From positions 1 to 11,780 of the forward strand of contig JANWHF010000037.1 in the NCBI GenBank assembly GCA_025450555.1: 11,780 nucleotides of DNA, in the 5' to 3' direction. The first letter of the stretch is position 1. Every line of letters starts with the position of its first letter. A model generated the notes under the pieces. The model searched no databases, had not been told where the DNA came from, and saw nothing but the letters and a program-made list of their open reading frames with translations. This DNA comes from Tepidisphaeraceae bacterium (GTDB taxonomy: Bacteria > Planctomycetota > Phycisphaerae > Tepidisphaerales > Tepidisphaeraceae). Position numbers and translations under genes: made by a program. Below, piece by piece: positions 1 to 7,090 of this stretch.

Positions 1-1091
1 AGCATTTTGTCCAAGTCGCCGGTCTCTTCACCCACGTCGATCATGTTCACGACGATCGCGTCGCAGACCTTGGTGGCGCGAAGTGGATCGGCCATCGATT
101 CGCCTTCACGAATGGCATCGTGAACTTTGGTCAAAGCTCGGGCAAAGACTTCGCTGCCGCTGGTTTCCTTCGTGATATTGATGGCATCGAGAATCGGCAC
201 GCCAGCGCTGATCAGGGTGCCGAGCGTTCGAGTAAAGCGAGCGACGGATGTCTTGGAAATGATCATTCCGATAATCGGAATCTTGAGCTTGAAGACGTCG
301 GTGCCATATCGACCGCCGTCACTCAAACGAATCAATCGCCAGAGAATCACCGCGAGAATCGGGGAGAATAACAGGTACGCCCAGCCATACCGGTTGGCCA
401 TGAAATCACTGGCATCCATCATGACCTGCGTCGGCCAGGGCAACTTCAGATGGAAATCCTTGAAGATGCCCTGGAATTTGGGAATGACGACGATCATGAT
501 CATCGTCACGACACCCACGGCAATGGTGATGACCACTGCCGGGTAGATCATGGCACCGACGACTTTCTTTTTGAGCTTGGCGGCCTTTTCCATGAAGTCG
601 GCCAGGCGGGCCAGAATCAGATCGAGCACGCCGCCCGCCTCACCGGCGGCAATCATGTTCACATAGAGCTTGTCGAAAGCCTTGGGATACTTGGCCATCG
701 CATCCGAGAGGCTGCCACCGGCTTCGACTTCCTCGGCCACGCCGCCCACGATTGCCTTGAGCAAGCCTTGCCGCTGCTGCTCTTCAAGAATCTGAAGCGA
801 GCGAAGAATCGGCAGGCCGGCGTCCTGTAGCGTCGAAAGCTGTCGCGTGAAGTTCACCAGGTGCTTGCGCTTGACGCCGCCGATCGCAAACGGAATTTTC
901 TTCTTTGGAATAAACTCCGCTTGGCCGCCCTTTTTCGCCACCTTTTTCTTGGCGGCCTTTTCGCGGACTTTGGTCGGGAAGAATCCTTTGCCGCGAATCT
1001 TGGCAATGGCTTCTTCGGACGAGGCGGCATCAACCTCGTCCTTGACTTCCTGTCCCGACGAATTCATCGCCTCAAATGCATAAGTCGGCAT
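1..1091 (-). CDS. pilC: PilC/GspF-family inner-membrane platform protein (3' end outside window)
   Basis: This is the polytopic inner-membrane platform of type IV pilus and type II secretion machines, on which the PilB/PilT hexamers act. The reading frame runs from ATG at 1091 to the left window edge, giving 363 full codons; the family is usually about 400 residues, so roughly 40 C-terminal residues are missing. The N-terminus (YAFEAMNSSGQEV) is the typical small beta domain. A Lys-rich linker follows (about 44-76), then the first T2SF domain (about 78-200) and the second (from about 280). The repeated family signature is visible twice: FTRQLSTLQDAGLPILRSL (81-99) and FTRTLGTLISAGVPILDAI (286-304). 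Hydrophobic segments lie at about 180-203 and 237-255. A GGAG ribosome site precedes the ATG. The gene has its own promoter in the 189-base gap upstream. Whether it serves a pilus or a secretion system cannot be decided from sequence alone. Confidence 0.93.
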   Translation of the reverse strand, partial: MPTYAFEAMNSSGQEVKDEVDAASSEEAIAKIRGKGFFPTKVREKAAKKKVAKKGGQAEFIPKKKIPFAIGGVKRKHLVNFTRQLSTLQDAGLPILRSLQILEEQQRQGLLKAIVGGVAEEVEAGGSLSDAMAKYPKAFDKLYVNMIAAGEAGGVLDLILARLADFMEKAAKLKKKVVGAMIYPAVVITIAVGVVTMIMIVVIPKFQGIFKDFHLKLPWPTQVMMDASDFMANRYGWAYLLFSPILAVILWRLIRLSDGGRYGTDVFKLKIPIIGMIISKTSVARFTRTLGTLISAGVPILDAINITKETSGSEVFARALTKVHDAIREGESMADPLRATKVCDAIVVNMIDVGEETGDLDKM

Positions 1092-1137
1092 GTCCGCTCC
1101 ATGCTAGAAGGTGCCGTTAAGATTGCAGCAGCAAAGG

Positions 1138-1166
1138 TTTATATCTGTCGCACCGGCCTGAATCAA
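1138..1166 (-). promoter_or_regulatory. sigma70-like promoter for the PilC-family gene
   Basis: Read on the minus strand, a TTGATT -35 box (1161-1166) and a TATAAA -10 box (1138-1143) are separated by exactly 17 bases. The predicted start near 1131 gives a leader of about 40 nt before the ATG at 1091. It lies in the 189-base gap after the upstream ATPase gene, so the platform gene can probably be transcribed independently of the ATPases as well as by read-through. Confidence 0.6.
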
Positions 1167-1248
1167 TTGATTTTTGCTCACGCAAGCAAACCATTATTCG
1201 CAGTGTCCACTTCCAACGGGATGTTCGCGCAATCCAGGCGGCTCTTCG

Positions 1249-1263
1249 ACCACAATTTGTGGT
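1249..1263. repeat. 15-base palindrome downstream of the second ATPase gene
   Basis: ACCACAA and TTGTGGT form a perfect 7-bp inverted repeat around a single central base, 17 bases beyond the ATPase stop codon. It is too short and lacks a T-tract for an intrinsic terminator on either strand. It may be a protein-binding site, placed about 80 bases upstream of the PilC-gene -35 box. Function is unknown. Confidence 0.35.
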
Positions 1264-1280
1264 GACGCCAAAGGGGAAAA

Positions 1281-3338
1281 TCACCCTTCTTCCATGATCG
1301 TTTCGCGGACCACTTCTTCAATTGTGGTTTGGCCATCATAGATGGACATCAAGCCCGCCTGGCGAAGCGTGCGCATGCCTCGCTTTTTGGCTTCAACGCG
1401 CAGGATCTGGGTGCTGGCATGTTTGATGATCAAATCGCGCATTTCGTCGTCGAGCGTCATGATTTCATAGATACCCATACGACCGCGATAACCGGTGTTG
1501 TTGCAATGCTCGCAGCCTCTTCCGTAATGGAACTTCCGCCCGGACACGTCGTCCGGCCTAAGTTCCAGTTCCATGAGCTGCTCTTCACTGGGCATAAATT
1601 CAGTCTTGCATTGCGAGCAGATTTTTCGAACGAGGCGCTGAGCGATGATGCCTTCGAGCGTTGCTGTCACCAGGAATGGCTCAAGTCCAAGATCCAGCAG
1701 ACGGGCGATAGCCGACGGCGCATCGTTCGTGTGAAGGGTCGAGAAGACCAGGTGGCCGGTCAGTGAGGCCTGCACGCTGATTTCGGCCGTCTCTTTATCG
1801 CGGATTTCGCCGACCAGAATCGTGTCGGGGTCCTGACGCAACATCGAGCGGAGAATTCTCGCGAAAGTCATCTCGATGTCAGGTTTGATCTGGCACTGAA
1901 TAATCCCGTCGATGTCATATTCGACTGGGTCCTCAGCCGTGATCAGTTTACTCGACGGATCATTCAACTCGCGGAGAGCGGAATACAGTGTGGTCGTTTT
2001 GCCTGATCCCGTCGGGCCAGTACAAATCACAATACCATTAGGCTTGTGAATGAGCTGGCGAATCATCTTCAGGTCTTCGTCGCGCATTCCCAGCTTGTCG
2101 AGATCGAGGCTGACGTTGCTGCGATCGAGAACGCGCATGACGACGCTTTCGCCAAACATCGTCGGCAGCACGCTCACGCGAAGATCGATCGGCTGGTTGT
2201 TGACGTTCAACTCAATACGACCGTCCTGCGGCAAACGGCGCTCGGCAATATCCAAGCCAGCCATAACTTTGATTCGGCTGGCAATAGCCGGCGCAATATG
2301 CGAAGGCGGGGGCATCATTTCATAGAGGACGCCGTCGATGCGATAACGCATCTTGAATTCTTCTTCAAAAGGCTCGAAGTGAACGTCAGAGGCTTTGTCC
2401 TTGATGGCCTGCAGCAACACCAGGTTGATGAGCTTTTTGACCGGTGCAAGGTCGGCCGCCTCGCTGATCGTCGCCAGATCGACCGATTCGCCGCGCTTAC
2501 CCAGTTCCTTGAGGGTTTCGTCGTTGCTGAGGTCATTGAGCAGGTCGCCCATGCTCTCAGCCGCCGCCTGGTAATGCTTGTTGATCAGGCGCTCGAGAAT
2601 TTCAGGGTCGGCCAGCACCGCCTGCACTTCATAGCCCATCAGTGAGCGGAGATCGTCAATGGCTCGGAAGTTTTCCGGACTGGCCATCGCGACCACCAGC
2701 TTTTTGCTGGCTGGATCGAATTCAATTGGCAGGACTTTCTGCGTCGTCGCAATCTGTGGCGGAACTGCGGCAATCATGGCTGGCGTGATCTGCTTGCCTT
2801 CGAGGCTGACCAGCTCGTATCCGCGCTGTGCCGCCAAGGCGAGATTCAGATCGACTTCCTTGACGTAACCCAAGTCGATGAGAATTCGGCCAAGAGCACC
2901 GCCTTTTTTCTTCTGGAAGTCGAGTGCTTCGACGATTTGATCGCGCGTGACCTTGTTCATCTTGGTCAGCACGCGACCAATCGGACGACCTTTCAATTCC
3001 GCCACCGGCGGCATGCCAGTACCGCTCGCCGGGGCAGCGGGCGCCTCGGGTGCAGCGGCCGTAGGCGCTGCGGGCACGGCAGGCTTGGCTCCGTTGGCGC
3101 CTGGTGCAGCAGGCTTGGCGCCGGCAGCAGGTTGGCCCTGGCCCGGAGGTCTCAGCGATGGACGCGGAATGATTGGTGGCTTCGCGCCGCCGACCGGTGG
3201 CTTGATGACCGGGCGAGGCACGGTGGGAGCCGGCTTGTGCGCCGGTGCCACGGTTCCCTGTCCATTGGGTCCCGAATGATTGGGATCATCGGGAGTCTGC
3301 GACGGAGTTGTTGCCGGCGGTGGAATGATGCGAGACAT
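1281..3338 (-). CDS. PilB/GspE-type assembly ATPase with Pro/Ala-rich N-terminal tail (685 aa)
   Basis: This is a cytoplasmic hexameric ATPase of the type II/IV secretion superfamily, powering pilus or pseudopilus assembly. Residues 1-115 are a low-complexity Pro/Ala/Gly tail. Residues about 118-260 are an MshEN/T2SSE_N-type domain. The motor follows: Walker A GPTGSGKTT (441-449, Lys447), Asp box ITAEDPVEY (466-474), Walker B ILVGEIRD (507-514, Glu511) and His box LTGHLVFSTLHT (526-537). A four-cysteine zinc site (C574, C577, C609, C612) marks the PilB/GspE branch and is absent from PilT. All motor residues are intact. The ATG at 3338 is supported by AGGTGA six bases upstream. The protein is longer than usual because of the disordered tail. 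It lies 125 bases downstream of pilT in the same direction. PilB and GspE cannot be separated on sequence alone. Confidence 0.95.
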   Translation of the reverse strand: MSRIIPPPATTPSQTPDDPNHSGPNGQGTVAPAHKPAPTVPRPVIKPPVGGAKPPIIPRPSLRPPGQGQPAAGAKPAAPGANGAKPAVPAAPTAAAPEAPAAPASGTGMPPVAELKGRPIGRVLTKMNKVTRDQIVEALDFQKKKGGALGRILIDLGYVKEVDLNLALAAQRGYELVSLEGKQITPAMIAAVPPQIATTQKVLPIEFDPASKKLVVAMASPENFRAIDDLRSLMGYEVQAVLADPEILERLINKHYQAAAESMGDLLNDLSNDETLKELGKRGESVDLATISEAADLAPVKKLINLVLLQAIKDKASDVHFEPFEEEFKMRYRIDGVLYEMMPPPSHIAPAIASRIKVMAGLDIAERRLPQDGRIELNVNNQPIDLRVSVLPTMFGESVVMRVLDRSNVSLDLDKLGMRDEDLKMIRQLIHKPNGIVICTGPTGSGKTTTLYSALRELNDPSSKLITAEDPVEYDIDGIIQCQIKPDIEMTFARILRSMLRQDPDTILVGEIRDKETAEISVQASLTGHLVFSTLHTNDAPSAIARLLDLGLEPFLVTATLEGIIAQRLVRKICSQCKTEFMPSEEQLMELELRPDDVSGRKFHYGRGCEHCNNTGYRGRMGIYEIMTLDDEMRDLIIKHASTQILRVEAKKRGMRTLRQAGLMSIYDGQTTIEEVVRETIMEEG

Positions 3339-3344
3339 TCGGTG

Positions 3345-3350
3345 TCACCT
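3345..3350 (-). promoter_or_regulatory. Ribosome binding site fixing the start of the 685-aa ATPase
   Basis: AGGTGA on the minus strand lies six bases before the ATG at 3338. It supports keeping the long Pro/Ala-rich N-terminal tail as translated sequence rather than starting further in. Confidence 0.7.
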
Positions 3351-3362
3351 CGATCGAAATTC

Positions 3363-3406
3363 TGCCAGACTCACATTACTGACCCATCCGCGCCACGAGT
3401 CTGGCA
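3363..3406. repeat. 10-bp perfect inverted repeat in the leader of the 685-aa ATPase gene
   Basis: TGCCAGACTC (3363-3372) and its exact reverse complement (3397-3406) flank a 24-base spacer, ending 24 bases before the ATPase ATG. In the mRNA it could form a stem just ahead of the ribosome site; in DNA it could be a dimer operator. No T-tract follows, so it is not an intrinsic terminator. Confidence 0.5.
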
Positions 3407-3463
3407 CATGATCCACTTGCGGACGCCGCTGGCAAGCTCTTGCAACGCCGCAAAACAAATCCT

Positions 3464-4726
3464 CTAACGTTTGGCTTGCATGGCCGCCATGCGCGCGCGA
3501 TTGGCCGCGATTTGGGCCTGACGGTCGGCATCGGCGGCGGCCGCCTGCCCGGGCTGCGGCTTTCCGATGACCGAAGCGGTCGGCGCCTGCGCCCCAGTCG
3601 CCGCTTCATCGGCCTCGGCGGACAGCGCGTCGTCTTCCACCTCGACGTTCAAGCCGGCACGACGCATGCGGTCGACCATCTGGCCCGGAATTTTGCTCTT
3701 GTCGATGCATTCCTCGGCACTGATGCGGCCGGCCGTAAAATGCCGGTAAAGATTGTCGTCCAGCAGTTCCATTCCGTAGCGCTTGCCAGTCTGAATTTCC
3801 GAGTCGATTCGGAAGCTTTTATTGTCGCGAATCAGGTTCTGAATGGCAGGCGTGACATACATGAATTCGTAAGCGGCAAGCATCCCGCCGTCGACATCGA
3901 TGCGTGGACACAAGGCCTGCGACAGCACGGCGATGAGGTTGTTGGCAAGCTGGACGCGAACCTGCTCCTGCTGATCGGTCGGGAAGGCGTCAATGATTCG
4001 GTTGATCGTTGAAGCGGCACCCGAGGTGTGGAGCGTGCCGAACACCAGGTGGCCCGTTTCAGCGGCCGTGATGGCCGACCCGATGGTCGCCAGATCGCGC
4101 ATTTCGCCGACCAGCATCACGTCCGGGTCCTGACGAAGCGCGCGGCGCAGAGCTTCGGAGAAGCTCGGCACATCGACGCCGATTTCGCGCTGTACGACGA
4201 TGCTCTTTTTGTGCTGGTGGTAGTATTCGATCGGGTCTTCCATCGTGATGATGTGCCGATCGAAATTCTCGTTGATGTAGTTGATCATGCAGGCCAGCGT
4301 GGTGGTCTTGCCCGATCCGGTCGGACCGGTAACCAGGAAAATTCCGCGCGGGCGTCGACAGATGCCTTCAGCCATTTTCGGCAGGCCGATCTGCTCGAAG
4401 GTCATGATGTTGTTTGGAATTCGGCGAAGCACCAGCGAGCAGGCCCCCTTTTGCTTGAAGATGGCCACGCGAAAACGCGCCTGGTCGCCGTAAGCGAAAC
4501 CGAAGTCACCGGAACCCGATTCTTCGTATTCCTGCTGAATACGCTCCGGCGTGATGGACTTCATCAGCGCGACCGTGTCCTCCGGCTCCAGCACCTTGGT
4601 CTGGAGCTCGCGCAGATGGCCGCTCACGCGCAACGTAGGCGGCCGACCGACGGCCATGTGAAGGTCGCTGGCCTTTTTGCGGACCACAGTTTCCAGCAGG
4701 CGATCGATTTGGATTGTTGTTGCCAT
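3464..4726 (-). CDS. pilT: PilT-type twitching/retraction ATPase (420 aa)
   Basis: PilT is the hexameric cytoplasmic ATPase that drives pilus depolymerisation and retraction. The N-terminal PAS-like domain (about 1-110) contains the typical KKASDLHMAVGRPP stretch (17-30). The motor has Walker A GPTGSGKTT (134-142, Lys140), Asp box TMEDPIEY (161-168), Walker B VMLVGEMRD (203-211, Glu208) and His box AETGHLVFGTLHT (222-234). The PilT-specific C-terminal AIRNLIRE motif is present as AIQNLIRD (294-301). The zinc cysteines of PilB/GspE are absent, which supports PilT over PilB. Residues from about 366 form an acidic then Ala/Gln-rich tail not needed for the core fold, making the protein longer than typical PilT (about 345-370 aa). 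It sits between two assembly ATPases, 64 bases after the first. The ribosome site is weak (AAGAAG). A functional retraction motor argues for a real pilus rather than only a secretion system. Confidence 0.95.
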   Translation of the reverse strand: MATTIQIDRLLETVVRKKASDLHMAVGRPPTLRVSGHLRELQTKVLEPEDTVALMKSITPERIQQEYEESGSGDFGFAYGDQARFRVAIFKQKGACSLVLRRIPNNIMTFEQIGLPKMAEGICRRPRGIFLVTGPTGSGKTTTLACMINYINENFDRHIITMEDPIEYYHQHKKSIVVQREIGVDVPSFSEALRRALRQDPDVMLVGEMRDLATIGSAITAAETGHLVFGTLHTSGAASTINRIIDAFPTDQQEQVRVQLANNLIAVLSQALCPRIDVDGGMLAAYEFMYVTPAIQNLIRDNKSFRIDSEIQTGKRYGMELLDDNLYRHFTAGRISAEECIDKSKIPGQMVDRMRRAGLNVEVEDDALSAEADEAATGAQAPTASVIGKPQPGQAAAADADRQAQIAANRARMAAMQAKR

Positions 4727-4790
4727 AACTTCTTGTGGACGGTTAACAAAAGCCCTTCAACAAAGCTCAAGGCAGGCCTGTTCAACGCAC

Positions 4791-6581
4791 TCAACCGGTC
4801 ACGATCCCTTCGACCTGCGCGACCTTGACGATTTCCTCGGCGGTGGTGGTTCCGTTAAGAACTTTAATGCGCCCATCGGCAAGCAACGTCTTCATGCCGC
4901 TGGCGATCGCGGCCTTGCGAATCTTGTTGGTCGGCGCACGTTCAAAAGCGAGATTGCGAATCTCGCTGTTCAGATTCATCATTTCGAAGATGCCCAGTCG
5001 GCCGCGGAAACCGATGCCCGAGCAGAATTCGCAGCCGCGCGGCTTGTAGAGCGTCTTGTCCTTCAGATCGTCCTGAGTGATGCCGCACAATTTGAGCCAC
5101 ATCGGATTGGGCTCTTTGTCGGTAGTCTTGCACTTGGGACAAAGCACCCGCACGAGACGCTGCGCCATAACCGCCTGGATTGAGCTTGCGACAAGGAAGG
5201 GTTTCACACCCATGTCGATCAGACGCGTGATTGCGCCCGGAGCGTCGTTGGTGTGAAGCGTGGAGAACACCAGGTGACCCGTGAGGGCCGCCTGGATGGC
5301 CACTTCCGCCACTTCCATGTCGCGAATTTCGCCGACCAGAATGATGTTAGGCGCCTGACGCAACATCGCGCGGAGGATCTTGGAAAACGTCAGCCCGATT
5401 TGGTCGCGCACCTGGCATTGGTTGATGCCCGTGAAGTTGTATTCCACCGGATCTTCGGCAGTGATGATCTTGCGATCGGGCCGGTTCAGCTCATTGAGCG
5501 CGCCATAAAGCGTAGTCGTTTTTCCAGAACCGGTTGGTCCAGTGACCAGAAAGATGCCGTTAGGGCGCTTGATGGTCTTTTGAAACGCTTTGTAGTCATC
5601 TTCCTCGAAGCCCAAATTTTGAATACCAATGCGGACCGAGTCAGGGCGCAGAATACGAAGCACGACCGATTCACCGTGATAGGCCGGCAACGTGCTGACG
5701 CGGAAGTCGATGTTGGATCGATCGACCGTCAGTTTGATACGCCCGTCCTGAGGAAGTCGCTTCTCGGCGATGTCGATGCCCGCCATGATCTTCAAGCGGC
5801 TGATCAGGGGAGCGCGCATGCGGATCGGAATACGATCGCGCTCGACGCATTCGCCGTCGATGCGATAGCGGACGCGCACGCGATCTTTCATCGGCTCAAT
5901 GTGAATATCGCTCGCTCGGCTGCGGACCGCTTCAGCGATCATCGCCTGCACGAGTTTGATGATCGGCGCCTGAGTTGGATCGTTCTGCGCTTCGGAGCCA
6001 ATTTCGTCCACGTCGATCGATTTATCGATTGAGCGGTCAACGGATCGGTCCATCGAGCGATCGACCGATTTATCCATCGTGGCATCCAGCGATTTGCGGA
6101 GCCGGTCAATAGATTGGTCCATCGTTTTGTCGATGGTGTTTTGCGCCGACGTCTGGAACATATCGTCGATGATCGCCTTGATGCGTCCGCGCGGCGCCAG
6201 CACGGTGCGAATTTCGGTGTGCAGGCGGAAGCGAAGGATGTCGAGCATTTCCAGATCGAGCGGGTCGTGAACCGCAATCCGAAGTCGCCCGTTCTCCTTG
6301 CTGAGCGGAAGGATCAGGTATTTCCGCATCAGGTCATCGGGAATGGCGCTCACAACATTGGGAGAAATCGAGCTCTTATCGAGATCGACGTACTCCATAT
6401 TGTGCTGCGATGCCAAGGCCTTACAGACGGCTGCATCGCTCACCAGCTTGAGGTCAATCAGCGCTTCACCAATACGCTGGTTTTGCTTCTTGGCATGTTC
6501 GAGGGCCCGATTCACGTCCTTCGGAGCCACTGCTCCCCATTCGACCAGAAGCTCTCCGAGCCGTTTTTGCTGCTTTGCCAT
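4791..6581 (-). CDS. pilB: PilB/GspE-type assembly ATPase with Ser-x-Asp-Lys/Arg repeat linker (596 aa)
   Basis: This is the first gene of the motor cluster and an assembly ATPase. An MshEN-type N-terminal domain (about 1-140) carries two degenerate copies of the RLGxxLLxxG...LxxxLxxQ motif, starting at residues 7 and 36. Residues 149-191 are a tandem tetrapeptide linker. The motor follows: Walker A GPTGSGKTT (348-356, Lys354), Asp box ITAEDPVEY (373-381), Walker B IILVGEIRD (413-421, Glu418), His box LTGHLVFSTLHT (433-444), and zinc cysteines C481, C484, C517 and C520. The usual RQDPD just before Walker B reads RQAPN here (408-412), unlike the other two ATPases in the cluster. Start ATG 6581 has GAGGA nine bases upstream. 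The length (596) is near normal for PilB/GspE. Calling it PilB rather than GspE rests on its pilT neighbour. Confidence 0.94.
   Translation of the reverse strand: MAKQQKRLGELLVEWGAVAPKDVNRALEHAKKQNQRIGEALIDLKLVSDAAVCKALASQHNMEYVDLDKSSISPNVVSAIPDDLMRKYLILPLSKENGRLRIAVHDPLDLEMLDILRFRLHTEIRTVLAPRGRIKAIIDDMFQTSAQNTIDKTMDQSIDRLRKSLDATMDKSVDRSMDRSVDRSIDKSIDVDEIGSEAQNDPTQAPIIKLVQAMIAEAVRSRASDIHIEPMKDRVRVRYRIDGECVERDRIPIRMRAPLISRLKIMAGIDIAEKRLPQDGRIKLTVDRSNIDFRVSTLPAYHGESVVLRILRPDSVRIGIQNLGFEEDDYKAFQKTIKRPNGIFLVTGPTGSGKTTTLYGALNELNRPDRKIITAEDPVEYNFTGINQCQVRDQIGLTFSKILRAMLRQAPNIILVGEIRDMEVAEVAIQAALTGHLVFSTLHTNDAPGAITRLIDMGVKPFLVASSIQAVMAQRLVRVLCPKCKTTDKEPNPMWLKLCGITQDDLKDKTLYKPRGCEFCSGIGFRGRLGIFEMMNLNSEIRNLAFERAPTNKIRKAAIASGMKTLLADGRIKVLNGTTTAEEIVKVAQVEGIVTG
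6009..6137 (-). repeat. Tetrapeptide-repeat coding tract inside the 596-aa ATPase
   Basis: Ten units of the form [S/T]-hydrophobic-D-[K/R/other] lie at residues 149-160 (three units) and 164-191 (seven units: SLDA, TMDK, SVDR, SMDR, SVDR, SIDK, SIDV), interrupted by a three-residue LRK. The DNA shows the matching 12-base periodicity, which suggests growth by repeat slippage. The tract joins the MshEN domain to the motor domain, where this family normally has a flexible linker. Confidence 0.85.
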
Positions 6582-6613
6582 AGGTGTGCTTCCTCTTCTG
6601 GCGTTGGTCCGGC

Positions 6614-6652
6614 GCGTCCGCGGCGAGGCATGAACGACATAAGCGCGGACGC
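6614..6652. repeat. 9-bp inverted repeat in the leader of the motor cluster
   Basis: GCGTCCGCG (6614-6622) and CGCGGACGC (6644-6652) are exact inverted copies 21 bases apart. They lie between the predicted transcription start (about 6663) and the ATPase ATG at 6581, so they would be in the 5' leader of the leftward mRNA. They could form an RNA stem or be an operator. There is no T-tract and no sign of a terminator. Confidence 0.45.
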
Positions 6653-6669
6653 CTAAAGATTGCCGTCAA

Positions 6670-6675
6670 ATTATA
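6670..6675 (-). promoter_or_regulatory. Consensus -10 box upstream of the pil motor cluster
   Basis: A perfect TATAAT on the minus strand lies about 90 bases upstream of the first ATPase ATG. No good -35 hexamer is visible at 16-19 bases (TGAACC at 19 is the best), so an activator may be needed. The predicted start is near 6663 with a leader of about 80 nt. This is the best candidate for the main promoter of the leftward genes. Confidence 0.5.
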
Positions 6676-6990
6676 CCTCTATCACACGGGCGGGGTTCAC
6701 TTTATGCGAGTATACGTCAGCCGCGGACAGGCCGGGCTGCGCGTCCCAATCTTTGCTGCTTATCCACAGTGTACCCCCTAAAGGCGGGCTACCACAAGGA
6801 ATTTTTGATTCATTTACTCGATTGAGTGCATCCGACGGAGCCAGAAGCTGCCTACTTGCTATGCGAACGCCCTGCCCCGTGCCGAGGAACTAGACGACCC
6901 ACCCGAATGTGAGAAGCGGCAACTTTTGCCGAAGCTGTGTTCTTTGACGGATAAGTGGCTTTTTGCTCCTAAACGGGATCCACCTGAACA
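6676..6990. other. Intergenic stretch with no supported gene
   Basis: No reading frame here has a ribosome site, conserved-looking composition or recognisable product. The only structure seen is a short hairpin (CGGCAA, 3-base loop, TTGCCG, 6917-6931). One sequence matching a DnaA box (TTATCCACA, 6760-6768) occurs alone. The stretch probably contains the upstream regulatory region of the leftward motor cluster. Confidence 0.5.
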
Positions 6991-6991
6991 C

Positions 6992-7007
6992 TGGCACTGG
7001 TTTTGAT
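6992..7007 (+). promoter_or_regulatory. sigma54-like promoter match
   Basis: TGGCAC followed by five bases and TTGAT fits 11 of the 13 defined positions of the RpoN consensus TGGCACGRNNNTTGCW. The two mismatches are T for G after the -24 element and A for the well-conserved C of the -12 GC, which weakens the call. Transcription would start near 7018 on the plus strand, just before a hairpin and about 130 bases before an intrinsic terminator. Confidence 0.3.
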
Positions 7008-7020
7008 TTTAGGGTTTTCG

Positions 7021-7043
7021 CCAGCCACCAAGGTGGTGGCTGG
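7021..7043. repeat. 9-bp hairpin, 5-base loop
   Basis: CCAGCCACC (7021-7029) and GGTGGCTGG (7035-7043) are exact inverted copies around AAGGT. On the plus strand it would be at the very 5' end of the candidate small RNA. No T-tract follows on either strand, so it is not a terminator. Confidence 0.6.
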
Positions 7044-7090
7044 GGGTGACAATCGGTAGTCACTCGTTTATGGAGCGCGGTTGGTTCCCA

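Noticed and set aside
1173..1190. A 6-bp hairpin (TTTGCT/AGCAAA) in the gap before the PilC-family gene, considered as a terminator.
   Set aside because: In the direction of transcription it is followed by A's rather than T's, and the stem is short and AT-rich.
4028..4828. A 266-codon open frame on the plus strand, antisense to the pilT gene.
   Set aside because: It is explained as the mirror frame of conserved ATPase codons; similar frames lie opposite the other two ATPase genes.
6760..6768. Perfect DnaA-box sequence TTATCCACA in the large intergenic region, raising the idea of a replication origin.
   Set aside because: It is single, with no other boxes, AT-rich unwinding region or dnaA/dnaN/gidA neighbours. 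One chance match in a window of this size is not surprising.
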